This document shows, piece by piece, positions 1-6,131 of a stretch of DNA of 17,836 nt. Source of the stretch: an uncultured Collinsella sp. (lineage in GTDB: Bacteria; Actinomycetota; Coriobacteriia; Coriobacteriales; Coriobacteriaceae); NCBI GenBank assembly GCA_902492545.1, contig CABULX010000039.1, positions 1 through 17,836 on the forward strand, written 5' to 3'. The first letter of the stretch is position 1. The number at the start of each line of letters is the position of its first letter. A program made the position numbers and the translations under genes. The notes beneath the pieces were generated by a model. That model did no database searches and was not told the DNA's origin. It saw only the letters and a program-made list of their open reading frames with translations.

Positions 1-446
1 AACGCATTCTTTTTATCTGCTATGGAAATATCTGTCGCTCGACGATGGCTGAGTCCGTGTTTACCGAGCTGGTGCGGCGCGCCGGGCGCGCGGGCGAGTT
101 TGTCATTGACTCCGCTGCGACCTCAACTGAGGAGATCGGCAACCCGCCGCATCATGGCACGGTCGCCAAGCTGCGCGAAGTCGGGATTCCCGTCGTTGCG
201 CACCGTGCCCGCCAGGTGCGTCGCGCGGAGTATGGCGACTGGGATCACATTGTCTATATGGATGCTGAGAACGCGCGGGGCCTGCGTCGCATCTTTGGCG
301 ACGCAGGCCCCGACGGAAAGATTACGCGCTTGCTCGATTGGACCGAGTGTCCCGGCGACGTGGCCGACCCCTGGTACACCGGCAATTTCGATGCCACCTA
401 CCGCGATGTGCTCGCCGGTTGCACCGCTATGCTCGAGCAGCTGTAG
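1..446 (+). CDS. Low-molecular-weight protein tyrosine phosphatase, 5'-truncated by window edge
   Basis: The reading frame is open from the left edge (first full codon at 3) to TAG at 444-446, so the true start lies outside. The visible N-terminus reads RILFICYGNICRSTMAESVF. It contains the LMW-PTP phosphate-binding loop C-x5-R (CYGNICR), with the nucleophilic Cys encoded at 18-20. Near the C-terminus, DVADPWYTGNFDATY supplies the DP motif holding the general-acid Asp. In this family the cytosolic enzyme removes phosphate from protein tyrosines (or arginines) through a phospho-cysteine intermediate. An ATG at 45 exists but would leave out the catalytic loop, so it is not the start. The gene is essentially complete apart from a few N-terminal codons. 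It converges on the ATPase gene, with a hairpin and repeat half-site between them. The family call is firm; the substrate is unknown. Confidence 0.9.
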   Translation, partial: RILFICYGNICRSTMAESVFTELVRRAGRAGEFVIDSAATSTEEIGNPPHHGTVAKLREVGIPVVAHRARQVRRAEYGDWDHIVYMDAENARGLRRIFGDAGPDGKITRLLDWTECPGDVADPWYTGNFDATYRDVLAGCTAMLEQL

Positions 447-490
447 GTTCGTGGGCGCACGAACCGCGCCCACGGCATAAATCGAGCGTA

Positions 491-540
491 GATTTTCTCC
501 CACTTTGAGCGTTCAAGTGCGCTCTATACGGGAGAAAATC
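491..540. repeat. Nested inverted repeat between convergent genes
   Basis: Arms GATTTTCTCCC (491-501) and GGGAGAAAATC (530-540) are a perfect 11-bp inverted repeat. A second stem, GAGCG (507-511) with CGCTC (520-524), lies inside it. It sits between two gene ends facing each other and could act as a transcription barrier. Neither side carries a T-run, so a classical intrinsic terminator is not supported. Confidence 0.55.
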
Positions 541-550
541 CACACTCATG

Positions 551-573
551 AATGTGACAAAGGGACTGGCCCT
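551..573. repeat. Partial copy of the AATGTGACAAAGGGAC palindrome
   Basis: AATGTGACAAAGGGACTG (551-568) matches the left half of the 33-bp palindromes at 2075-2107 and 13010-13042. The right half is replaced by GGCCCTA, which runs into the stop codon (572-574) of the minus-strand ATPase gene. It looks like a decayed or truncated family member placed directly 3' of a stop codon. Confidence 0.65.
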
Positions 574-1933
574 AGACCGGCTTGACCTCCAGCTTAATCC
601 CCTTGGCACAGGAGTCGCCCAAAACATCCGAAAGGGCCCAGGTCGCATATAGCGGCAAATAGAGAACCGCTCCGTTGCGCTCAACGTTGCCTCTCGAGAA
701 AACAATCCCGAGCCTTACGCCATATTCAGCCGTATCAAGCACATGACCGAGCGCAGCGTGCGCGTGGTAATAGGAGCCCGATTTAACCTCGATCGGAACA
801 GCCGTCCCATCCGGTCCATCGACCACAAAGTCCACTTCACCGCGCTTTTTTGTCTGATAGTAGTAAAGCTGGCGATTTTGGGCAGCCAGCTGCTGGGCCA
901 CCACGTTTTCGTAAATGCCGCCCAGATTGGGCTCCTTGCTATCAAGATACGCCGCTTGGGCGACTCCAACGGGGTAGCGCGCCATCAACATGCCCGTATC
1001 CGATTGATATAGCTTGAACTGCGATGGCCGCGCCGTCTTGAGCAGGGGCGATTTTGGCTCGGTTACGATATCGGCTTTGAGAGCAACGCCGGCATCGACA
1101 AGCCATACAAAATCTCGCTGATACTTCTCGTAGTAAGCCTTGGGGTCAATGGAATTGAGCACGAAGCGCTTGTTTTCGCCCTCGAGCATAATAGGGAGCT
1201 GATCGTAGATGCTCTGCACCTGCAGGGCTCGCCCGTTTGCATACTTGGAGATATCCCGCCGGTACTGTTCGTTGAGCTCTGACTGTAGCTGACGAACAGA
1301 GGCAAGGTCGCCCTGCGTGTCAAGGAAACGCTGCACGACCTCCGGCATTCCGCCGACAACGGTATAGGTCCTGAAGTTTGCCATCATCGCGTCATGAATG
1401 TAATCAGGAATGGGCCTCTCGCTGATACACGCGTCACGTATCGTTTGGCGAGCCCCCTCGCTCACCCCGATTGCCCAGCAAAACTCCTCAAAATCGAGCG
1501 GGAACATCCTAAGCTCGTGAACATACCCCACGGGATAGGACCTGACGCCCTTGAACTGAGTCCCGAGCATTGACCCCGAAAACGCCCAGCGGCACCTCCC
1601 GTCCTCAACAAGGAACTTTGCCATCGTCATGATGTCGGGGGCCTCTTGGACCTCATCGATAAACACGAGCGTTTTGCCTGGCGCAATCGACTTTCCCGAA
1701 AGAAGCGTCACCCTGCTGATGAAATCATCGGCATTCCGCGCCTCGAGAAGAGCATCTTTTGCCTGGCGATTTTCCATGAGATTGAGCTCGATGTAGGTTG
1801 CATGGCTGGCTTTGCCAAATGCGCGAATCGAATAGCTTTTGCCGATCTGGCGAGAACCCGTGATGAATAAGGCCTTTTGCTCGGCAGACTTCAGCCAACG
1901 CTCCAGCTCTGCCGCTATTTTCCTGCGCAGCAT
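572..1933 (-). CDS. AAA/DUF4143-family ATPase with PD-(D/E)XK-like C-terminus
   Basis: The protein has 453 residues. Walker A is GSRQIGKS (about 26-33) and Walker B is LVFIDEVQ (89-96). The middle contains YTVVGGMPEVVQRFL, typical of the AAA_14/DUF4143 family. The C-terminus contains GEVDFVVD and PIEVKSG (D368, E382, K384), a PD-(D/E)XK-like nuclease pattern. Such proteins are common accessory genes in gut bacteria; their role is unsettled, with defence or toxin-like roles often suggested. The ATG at 1933 is chosen because GGGGAG lies just upstream (about 1938-1943); the in-frame ATG at 1957 lacks a comparable site and overlaps a direct repeat. The gene stands alone. Base use looks slightly more AT-rich than its neighbours and the upstream region is strongly AT-rich, which fits horizontal acquisition (inference). 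Confidence 0.88.
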   Translation of the reverse strand: MLRRKIAAELERWLKSAEQKALFITGSRQIGKSYSIRAFGKASHATYIELNLMENRQAKDALLEARNADDFISRVTLLSGKSIAPGKTLVFIDEVQEAPDIMTMAKFLVEDGRCRWAFSGSMLGTQFKGVRSYPVGYVHELRMFPLDFEEFCWAIGVSEGARQTIRDACISERPIPDYIHDAMMANFRTYTVVGGMPEVVQRFLDTQGDLASVRQLQSELNEQYRRDISKYANGRALQVQSIYDQLPIMLEGENKRFVLNSIDPKAYYEKYQRDFVWLVDAGVALKADIVTEPKSPLLKTARPSQFKLYQSDTGMLMARYPVGVAQAAYLDSKEPNLGGIYENVVAQQLAAQNRQLYYYQTKKRGEVDFVVDGPDGTAVPIEVKSGSYYHAHAALGHVLDTAEYGVRLGIVFSRGNVERNGAVLYLPLYATWALSDVLGDSCAKGIKLEVKPV

Positions 1934-1952
1934 AGGCTCTCCCCTCAGTGTC

Positions 1953-2036
1953 ATCAAATGAAATGCAAAGTTTTATGCGCTTAATTATCGATGAAACGCA
2001 GAATTTATAGAACTTAAAATCAAATGAAATGCAGAG
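1953..2036. promoter_or_regulatory. Three direct repeats, ~33-bp period, upstream of the ATPase
   Basis: ATCAAATGAAATGCAAAG (1953-1970), ATCGATGAAACGCAGAA (1987-2003) and ATCAAATGAAATGCAGAG (2019-2036) are same-strand copies whose starts are 34 and 32 bp apart, about three helical turns. The outer copies differ at one base over 18 and the middle one is diverged. The stretch is AT-rich in an otherwise GC-rich region and lies immediately 5' of the ATPase start. It probably includes the promoter and binding sites for a regulator on one DNA face. I could not place a convincing -35/-10 pair. Confidence 0.6.
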
Positions 2037-2074
2037 ATTTGAGATTATAAGCAAAAGAAGGGGCGCCACCGGCG

Positions 2075-2107
2075 AATGTGACAAAGGGACTGTCCCTTTG
2101 TCACATT
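2075..2107. repeat. 33-bp perfect palindrome
   Basis: A 16-bp arm AATGTGACAAAGGGAC (2075-2090), a single central T (2091) and the exact reverse complement (2092-2107). It begins 8 nt beyond the stop codon of the minus-strand TIGR04076-type gene. An identical copy is at 13010-13042. As RNA it would form a long hairpin at the 3' end of the kinase operon, but no T-run follows. Confidence 0.9.
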
Positions 2108-2115
2108 GCGCTCGA

Positions 2116-2445
2116 CTACTCGTCGACGATCTCGGCGAGCCAAATGTTCAGCGTATCGACCTCGGGGCAGCAGAACTTTGCCGTACCAGGCTCGTTGCCA
2201 GGCACGGTTCCGCCATAGCGCAGGATATCGATATAGGGAAAGCCCACATGGCAGGCCATGGCGCACATCTTGCCGCGATCGCGGTCGAAGTCAAAAACGT
2301 CGCCCGGCTTGTGACCATGGTGGCAACGGCATGTACCCAACTGGTCCACGCAGCTCACGCGGATACGCGGACGCTTGCCACGCGGCGCGCCGAGCGGCTT
2401 GTTCTCGCCCGCAGGCTTGGCGCCGCCCTCGCCGGCATTACTCAT
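2116..2445 (-). CDS. Small Cys-rich TIGR04076-type protein of unknown function
   Basis: A 109-residue protein. It has the layout I associate with TIGR04076: a basic strand (RIRVSCVDQLGTCRCHHGHKPGD), a short Asp-rich stretch, KMCAMACHVGFPYIDILRYGG and a C-terminal FCCPEVDTLNIWLAEIV. Seven cysteines and three histidines (C-x4-GTCRCHHGH, C-x3-C, CC) suggest metal binding or redox chemistry, but no activity is established. The N-terminus (AGEGGAKPAGENKPLGAPRGK) is low-complexity and probably disordered. The ATG lies inside the last codons of the upstream kinase gene (8-bp overlap, ATGAGTAA), with only a weak GGAT-like site before it, so translational coupling to the kinase is likely. The family match is from memory. 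Confidence 0.75.
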   Translation of the reverse strand: MSNAGEGGAKPAGENKPLGAPRGKRPRIRVSCVDQLGTCRCHHGHKPGDVFDFDRDRGKMCAMACHVGFPYIDILRYGGTVPGNEPGTAKFCCPEVDTLNIWLAEIVDE

Positions 2446-3262
2446 GATCGATCACATCCAGGCAGGCCTCGATGGGAAGACCGGCCGATTTGTCCTCTTG
2501 GTCGGCATTGCGTTCGATAAGCTCTGCCACCACGCGCATGGCATCGGACGTCGCGCGCTGCAGACTCCAGCCTGCCATAACGCGGCCGACGAGCACCGCC
2601 GAGAACGTGTCGCCCGTGCCCGGGAAATAAACCGGAATGAGCTCAAAGGGAATCGTAAAGTACTCCCCCGCTACATGGTCGTAACCGATAACCGCGTTCG
2701 TGCCATTGACCACGGCGCTCGTAATGACCACAGACTTGGCACCCAGCTCACGCACGGCGTCCACAAGGGCGCGGGCCTCATCGGGCGTAATTTGCTCGGC
2801 GATAGGCCTATCGGCAAGCAGGCACGCCTCGGTATAGTTGGGCACCGCGTAGTCTGCGCACTCCAGCAGATGCCGCATAAGGCCAATCGTGGACTCGGGC
2901 ACGCCCGCATAGAGCTTGCCGTTGTCGCCCATGATGGGGTCGACGAACACCTTGGTGCCCTTTTGCGCGCGACGGTGGCAGAAGTCCGAAATGATGCGCA
3001 TCTCTTCCTCGGTCACGATAAAGCCGGTGGAGATGGCATCGAACTCAAAGCCGAGCTCCTCCCAGATGGCGAGGCTCTGGCGCACGTACTCGGTGGTGTC
3101 GTGGATGTAGAACTTGGGGTAGTTGAGCGTGTCGGAAACGAGCGCCGTCGGCAGGTTATGGATACGGCAGCCCATGTGCGACAGCACCGGCAGCATGGCG
3201 GAAAGCGCGACCTTGCCGTAGCCGCACATATCGTTAATCAGCAGCAGCTGAGTATTCTTCAT
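2438..3262 (-). CDS. pdxY: Pyridoxal/pyridoxamine kinase (PfkB/ribokinase superfamily)
   Basis: A 274-residue protein that phosphorylates the 5'-hydroxyl of B6 vitamers with ATP in the cytosolic salvage route to pyridoxal phosphate. It starts NTQLLLINDMCGYGKVAL, typical of PdxK/PdxY. DPIMGDNGKLY (108-118) is the metal/ATP-site motif, PNYTEA is at 141-146, and GTGD (215-218) carries the catalytic Asp within FPGTGDTFSAVLVG. The length is normal for the family (about 270-290). The start is supported by AAGGGGG with 6 nt before ATG. It is the first gene of a two-gene minus-strand operon with the TIGR04076-type gene. A weak -10-like TACACT lies on the minus strand at 3313-3318. PdxY and PdxK cannot be separated from sequence alone, so the symbol is provisional. 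Confidence 0.87.
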   Translation of the reverse strand: MKNTQLLLINDMCGYGKVALSAMLPVLSHMGCRIHNLPTALVSDTLNYPKFYIHDTTEYVRQSLAIWEELGFEFDAISTGFIVTEEEMRIISDFCHRRAQKGTKVFVDPIMGDNGKLYAGVPESTIGLMRHLLECADYAVPNYTEACLLADRPIAEQITPDEARALVDAVRELGAKSVVITSAVVNGTNAVIGYDHVAGEYFTIPFELIPVYFPGTGDTFSAVLVGRVMAGWSLQRATSDAMRVVAELIERNADQEDKSAGLPIEACLDVIDHE

Positions 3263-3444
3263 GAAAGTCCCCCTTGGTTCGGGCGCGGCGCAACGGCGCC
3301 ACAGTGCAACTAAGTGTAGCGCAGGGGACGTTGCGAGCGGAGTCGAGCAGTGCGAAGGGCAAATTGTTGCGGAAAGGTTTCGGAAACGAGGGGCTAGCTT
3401 GCTTCATTGCGGCTCATTTGCCACCACTTATTCAATGCCATTTC

Positions 3445-3596
3445 AAAACTATGCCGGATTACGGGGCTGAACCTGAATGAGCCAACCACACCCCTTATTT
3501 TCAAATCATAGCGAGCCTTCTACCTGCGGTTTTCTTTTTACCAATTTCGGCATGGTCGGCAATCCGTCATTCAGCCCCGTAATCCGGCATAGTTTT
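3445..3596. repeat. Inverted-repeat element E1 (27-bp arms, 76-nt shared core)
   Basis: Perfect 27-bp arms at 3445-3471 (AAAACTATGCCGGATTACGG...) and 3570-3596 enclose a 98-nt interior. Core 3481-3556 aligns without gaps to the reverse complement of 14327-14402 (51 of 76 identical by hand count), including TCTACCTGCGGTTTT at 3519-3533. The arms do not resemble those of the 14295-14430 element. GCCAACCA at the core start can pair, with one G-U, with TGGTCGGC (3553-3560) just past its end, giving an inner stem. It carries no ORF of note. It could be a MITE-like mobile element or a structured RNA. Confidence 0.8.
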
Positions 3597-3601
3597 TAAG
3601 T

Positions 3602-3657
3602 TAGTCGTTGGGGACGTTCTTAAATGACTAGGTAAAAAAGAACGTCCCCAACGACTA
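3602..3657. repeat. 20-bp inverted repeat hairpin
   Basis: Perfect arms TAGTCGTTGGGGACGTTCTT (3602-3621) and their complement (3638-3657) with a 16-nt A-rich loop. It lies 5 bp after element E1. The design resembles the 33-bp palindromes: a GGGAC-type centre word in a long stem. No T-run follows. Confidence 0.75.
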
Positions 3658-3670
3658 TCAGCACAAGGAG

Positions 3671-3712
3671 TGTTCCCAAGTGCCGGCACATAAGGAACGT
3701 CCCTAAGTGCCG
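3671..3712. repeat. Compound short repeats based on AAGTGCCG / GGAACGTCCC
   Basis: AAGTGCCG occurs twice in direct orientation (3678-3685 and 3705-3712). GTGCCGGCAC (3680-3689) is self-complementary. CGGCAC (3684-3689) can pair with GTGCCG (3707-3712), and GTTCC (3672-3676) with GGAAC (3694-3698). It is probably a decayed member of the same class of small hairpins as 3602-3657. Confidence 0.5.
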
Positions 3713-3736
3713 CTTGAACATAATAAGTTTGGTACC

Positions 3737-3765
3737 TTGACAATCAATCTATGCGCTCCTAAATT
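3737..3765 (+). promoter_or_regulatory. Promoter of the marR-ABC operon
   Basis: TTGACA (3737-3742) is a perfect -35 hexamer. A 17-bp spacer is followed by TAAATT (3760-3765, 4 of 6 matches to TATAAT). Transcription would start near 3772, about 50 nt before the MarR start codon. The -10 overlaps the left half of the inverted repeat at 3764-3799, as expected for a repressed promoter. Confidence 0.75.
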
Positions 3766-3799
3766 AGTTAGGCACAAAACAATTCATCTACCTAACTAA
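3764..3799. promoter_or_regulatory. Probable MarR operator (9-bp inverted repeat)
   Basis: TTAGTTAGG (3764-3772) and CCTAACTAA (3791-3799) form a perfect inverted repeat with an 18-bp spacer. The left half-site covers the -10 and start point, and the right one ends just before the ribosome site. Half-site centres are 27 bp apart, wider than many MarR dyads, so two dimers or an mRNA hairpin are also possible. Assignment to the adjacent regulator is inferred from position. Confidence 0.65.
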
Positions 3800-3820
3800 A
3801 GAAAGGAGCGAAGCTTAGAC

Positions 3821-4324
3821 ATGTGTGTTGAACCACTCGCCTATCCGCATGAACCCGGCGGCGACCCCTCACGGCCGGCAGACGAGCCCGAGACCCAGTC
3901 CAAGGAGGACCGTCTCGCCAAGAGAATCCTCCATGGGCTGGGGTTTTGCGGCCATTACATGCATTTTCATGGCGGAGGCGTGTCCGGCAAGGCGCCCATC
4001 ATCTGCCTGCTGGCCAAGCAGCCCGGCGGCGAGATGTCGCAGCAGGAACTCGGCATGCACTTTGACCTCAAGCCGGGGTCGCTTTCCGAGATTCTGTCCA
4101 AGCTCGAGGTCAACGGCCTCATCGAGCGCAGCCGTAACCCCAAGGATCGACGGCAACTCACCATTCGCCTGACCGAAACCGGCCGGGAAAACGCCCGCAT
4201 CGACCAGGCGGCCCGCATCCGCTTTAGAGAGCGCGCCTTTAGCGCCCTCACTCACGACGAGCGCGAGCAGCTCGCCGAAATGCTCGAGAAAATCCGTGTA
4301 ACCTGGGAGGAACTGGATGATTAA
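3821..4324 (+). CDS. MarR-family transcriptional regulator
   Basis: A 167-residue winged-helix regulator. GKAPIICLLAKQPGGEMSQQ begins the DNA-binding domain (about 57-121). The recognition segment is LKPGSLSEILSKLEVNGLIE, and the wing is RNPKDRRQLTIRLTETG with the usual D-R-R. The C-terminal helices (FSALTHDEREQLAEMLEKI) would form the dimer interface. A CGHYMHFHGGG stretch (43-53) puts one Cys and three His together, which may be structural or ligand-binding. The start follows AAAGGAG at an unusually long 13-nt spacing, and no better in-frame start is visible. The stop overlaps the next gene by 8 bp. MarR proteins beside exporters usually repress the operon until a ligand binds, and the operator-like repeat at 3764-3799 supports that here. 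Confidence 0.9.
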   Translation: MCVEPLAYPHEPGGDPSRPADEPETQSKEDRLAKRILHGLGFCGHYMHFHGGGVSGKAPIICLLAKQPGGEMSQQELGMHFDLKPGSLSEILSKLEVNGLIERSRNPKDRRQLTIRLTETGRENARIDQAARIRFRERAFSALTHDEREQLAEMLEKIRVTWEELDD

Positions 4325-6131
4325 AACCCTCATGGGCAGCATCCGCGACTATATGAAAGTCACTGTTGCCACGCCATTGCTCGTGCTTGGCGAGGTGCTC
4401 TGCGAGATGCTGATTCCATTTATCACCGCCAACCTGATCGACGCCATCAAAGACGGCGCCACCGTGGCCGAGATGCTTCCCACCGCAGGCTTTTTGGTGC
4501 TCATCGCGCTGACGTCGCTTGCTTTTGGTGCCGCTGCCGGCGTCACCTGCAGCCATGCGAGTTGCGGCTTCGCCAAGAACCTGCGTCACGACCTGTTCTA
4601 CAAGATCCAGACGTTCAGCTTTGCCAACATCGATGAGTTCTCGAGCTCCTCGCTCGTCACGCGCCTGACCACCGACATCAACAACGTGCAGCAGGCCTTT
4701 ATGATGATTATCCGTATCGCCGTGCGCGCGCCGCTGGTCTTGATCTTCGCCTTTACCATGGCATTTATCATGGGCGGCAGCGTCGCCATGGTCTACCTGG
4801 TCATCATTCCGCTACTGGGCTTTGGACTGTTCTTTATTATCTTTAAGGTGCGCCCCATCTTCTCGCGCGTGTTCCACAAGTACGACGCCCTTAACGAGTC
4901 CGTCGAGGAAAACGTCACCGGCATGCGCGTGGTCAAGAGCTACGTGCGCGAAGACTTTGAGAAGGAGAAGTTCGCGACCGCCGCGCGCGACGTCCAGATG
5001 GACTTCACCCGCGCCGAGAAGCTGCTCGCCTTTAACAACCCCATGATGAACATCTGCGTCAACGGCGCATTTGTCGTCATCATCTACCTGGGATCCAAGC
5101 TCATCATCACGAGCCAGGGCACGCTGTTCGACGTGGGCCAGCTCTCCTCGATCTTTACCTATGGCTTCCAGATCCTCATGAGCCTGATGCAGCTGTCGAT
5201 GATCTTTGTCATGGTGACCATGGCCGACGAATCGGCGCACCGCATTACCGAGGTGCTGGCCGCCGAGCCCACGATCGCCGATCCCGCCGAGCCCGTGCTC
5301 GAGGTTGCCGACGGTTCCATCGACTTTGACCACGTGAGCTTTAAGTATTCCGCGCATGCGAAGCGCCAGGCGCTCGACGATATCGACCTGCACATTAAGA
5401 GCGGCGAGACCATCGGCATCATCGGCGGCACCGGCTCGGCCAAGTCCACGCTTGTAAACCTCATCGCCCGCCTGTACGACGCCACCGAAGGCACCGTGCG
5501 CGTAGGCGGCATGGACGTGCGCGACTACGACTTGGACGCGCTGCGCCACCAGGTCGCTATGGTGCTACAGAAAAACGTGCTGTTTAGCGGCACCATCGCC
5601 GAAAATCTGCGCTGGGGCGACCCGAATGCCACCGACGAGGAGGTCCGCGAGGCGGCACATCTGGCCTGCGCCGATGAGTTTGTCGACGGTTTCCCCAAGG
5701 GCTATGACACCTGGATCGAGCAGGGCGGCTCCAATGTTTCCGGCGGTCAGAAGCAGCGCCTGTGCATTGCGCGTGCCCTGCTGCGTCGCCCCAAGATCTT
5801 GATCCTGGACGACTCCACCAGCGCCGTCGACACCAAGACCGACGCCAAGATTCGCGCAGGGCTGGCAAGCTATCTGCCTAACACGACCAAGCTCATCATC
5901 GCCCAGCGCATTAGCTCCGTGCAGGACGCAGACCGCATCATCGTCATGGAAGGTGGCCGCATCGCGCAAATCGGCAACCATGACGAGCTGCTTAAGACAA
6001 GCGAGATCTACCGCGAGACCTTTACCTCGCAAAACAAGATGTCTGCCGAGGGCGAAGGGGCCGTCGAGGCCGACACCGAGGCATCCACAACGCAAGCTCA
6101 GACCCAGGAAGGAGGCGAGGCACATGAGTAA
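4317..6131 (+). CDS. ABC exporter half-transporter A (degenerate ATP site subunit)
   Basis: A 604-residue fusion of a six-helix membrane domain (about 10-300) and an ATPase domain (about 335-575). Walker A reads GGTGSAKST (370-378) with Ala375 instead of the usual Gly. The signature is VSGGQ (474-478). Walker B ends ILDDSTS, so Asp499 replaces the catalytic Glu. The H-loop is IAQRI, so Gln530 replaces His. These changes mark the degenerate-site subunit of heterodimeric exporters of the TM287/288, LmrCD and BmrCD kind (family knowledge). The tail after about 580 is acidic and low-complexity. The start overlaps marR by 8 bp and the end overlaps the partner gene by 8 bp, so the three are co-translated. 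The likely role is efflux of a drug or lipophilic compound; the substrate is unknown. Confidence 0.92.
   Translation: MIKTLMGSIRDYMKVTVATPLLVLGEVLCEMLIPFITANLIDAIKDGATVAEMLPTAGFLVLIALTSLAFGAAAGVTCSHASCGFAKNLRHDLFYKIQTFSFANIDEFSSSSLVTRLTTDINNVQQAFMMIIRIAVRAPLVLIFAFTMAFIMGGSVAMVYLVIIPLLGFGLFFIIFKVRPIFSRVFHKYDALNESVEENVTGMRVVKSYVREDFEKEKFATAARDVQMDFTRAEKLLAFNNPMMNICVNGAFVVIIYLGSKLIITSQGTLFDVGQLSSIFTYGFQILMSLMQLSMIFVMVTMADESAHRITEVLAAEPTIADPAEPVLEVADGSIDFDHVSFKYSAHAKRQALDDIDLHIKSGETIGIIGGTGSAKSTLVNLIARLYDATEGTVRVGGMDVRDYDLDALRHQVAMVLQKNVLFSGTIAENLRWGDPNATDEEVREAAHLACADEFVDGFPKGYDTWIEQGGSNVSGGQKQRLCIARALLRRPKILILDDSTSAVDTKTDAKIRAGLASYLPNTTKLIIAQRISSVQDADRIIVMEGGRIAQIGNHDELLKTSEIYRETFTSQNKMSAEGEGAVEADTEASTTQAQTQEGGEAHE

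Noticed and set aside
45..446. Phosphatase starting at the ATG at 45
   Set aside because: This would remove the catalytic C-x5-R loop, which is encoded in the same frame just upstream.
2375..3313. Plus-strand open frame opposite the pyridoxal kinase gene
   Set aside because: The kinase on minus has full motifs and a good ribosome site; the plus frame has neither.
3263..3430. Gene or RNA in the gap upstream of the pyridoxal kinase
   Set aside because: Only short open frames without ribosome sites were seen, and no clear structure beyond a weak -10-like site for the kinase.
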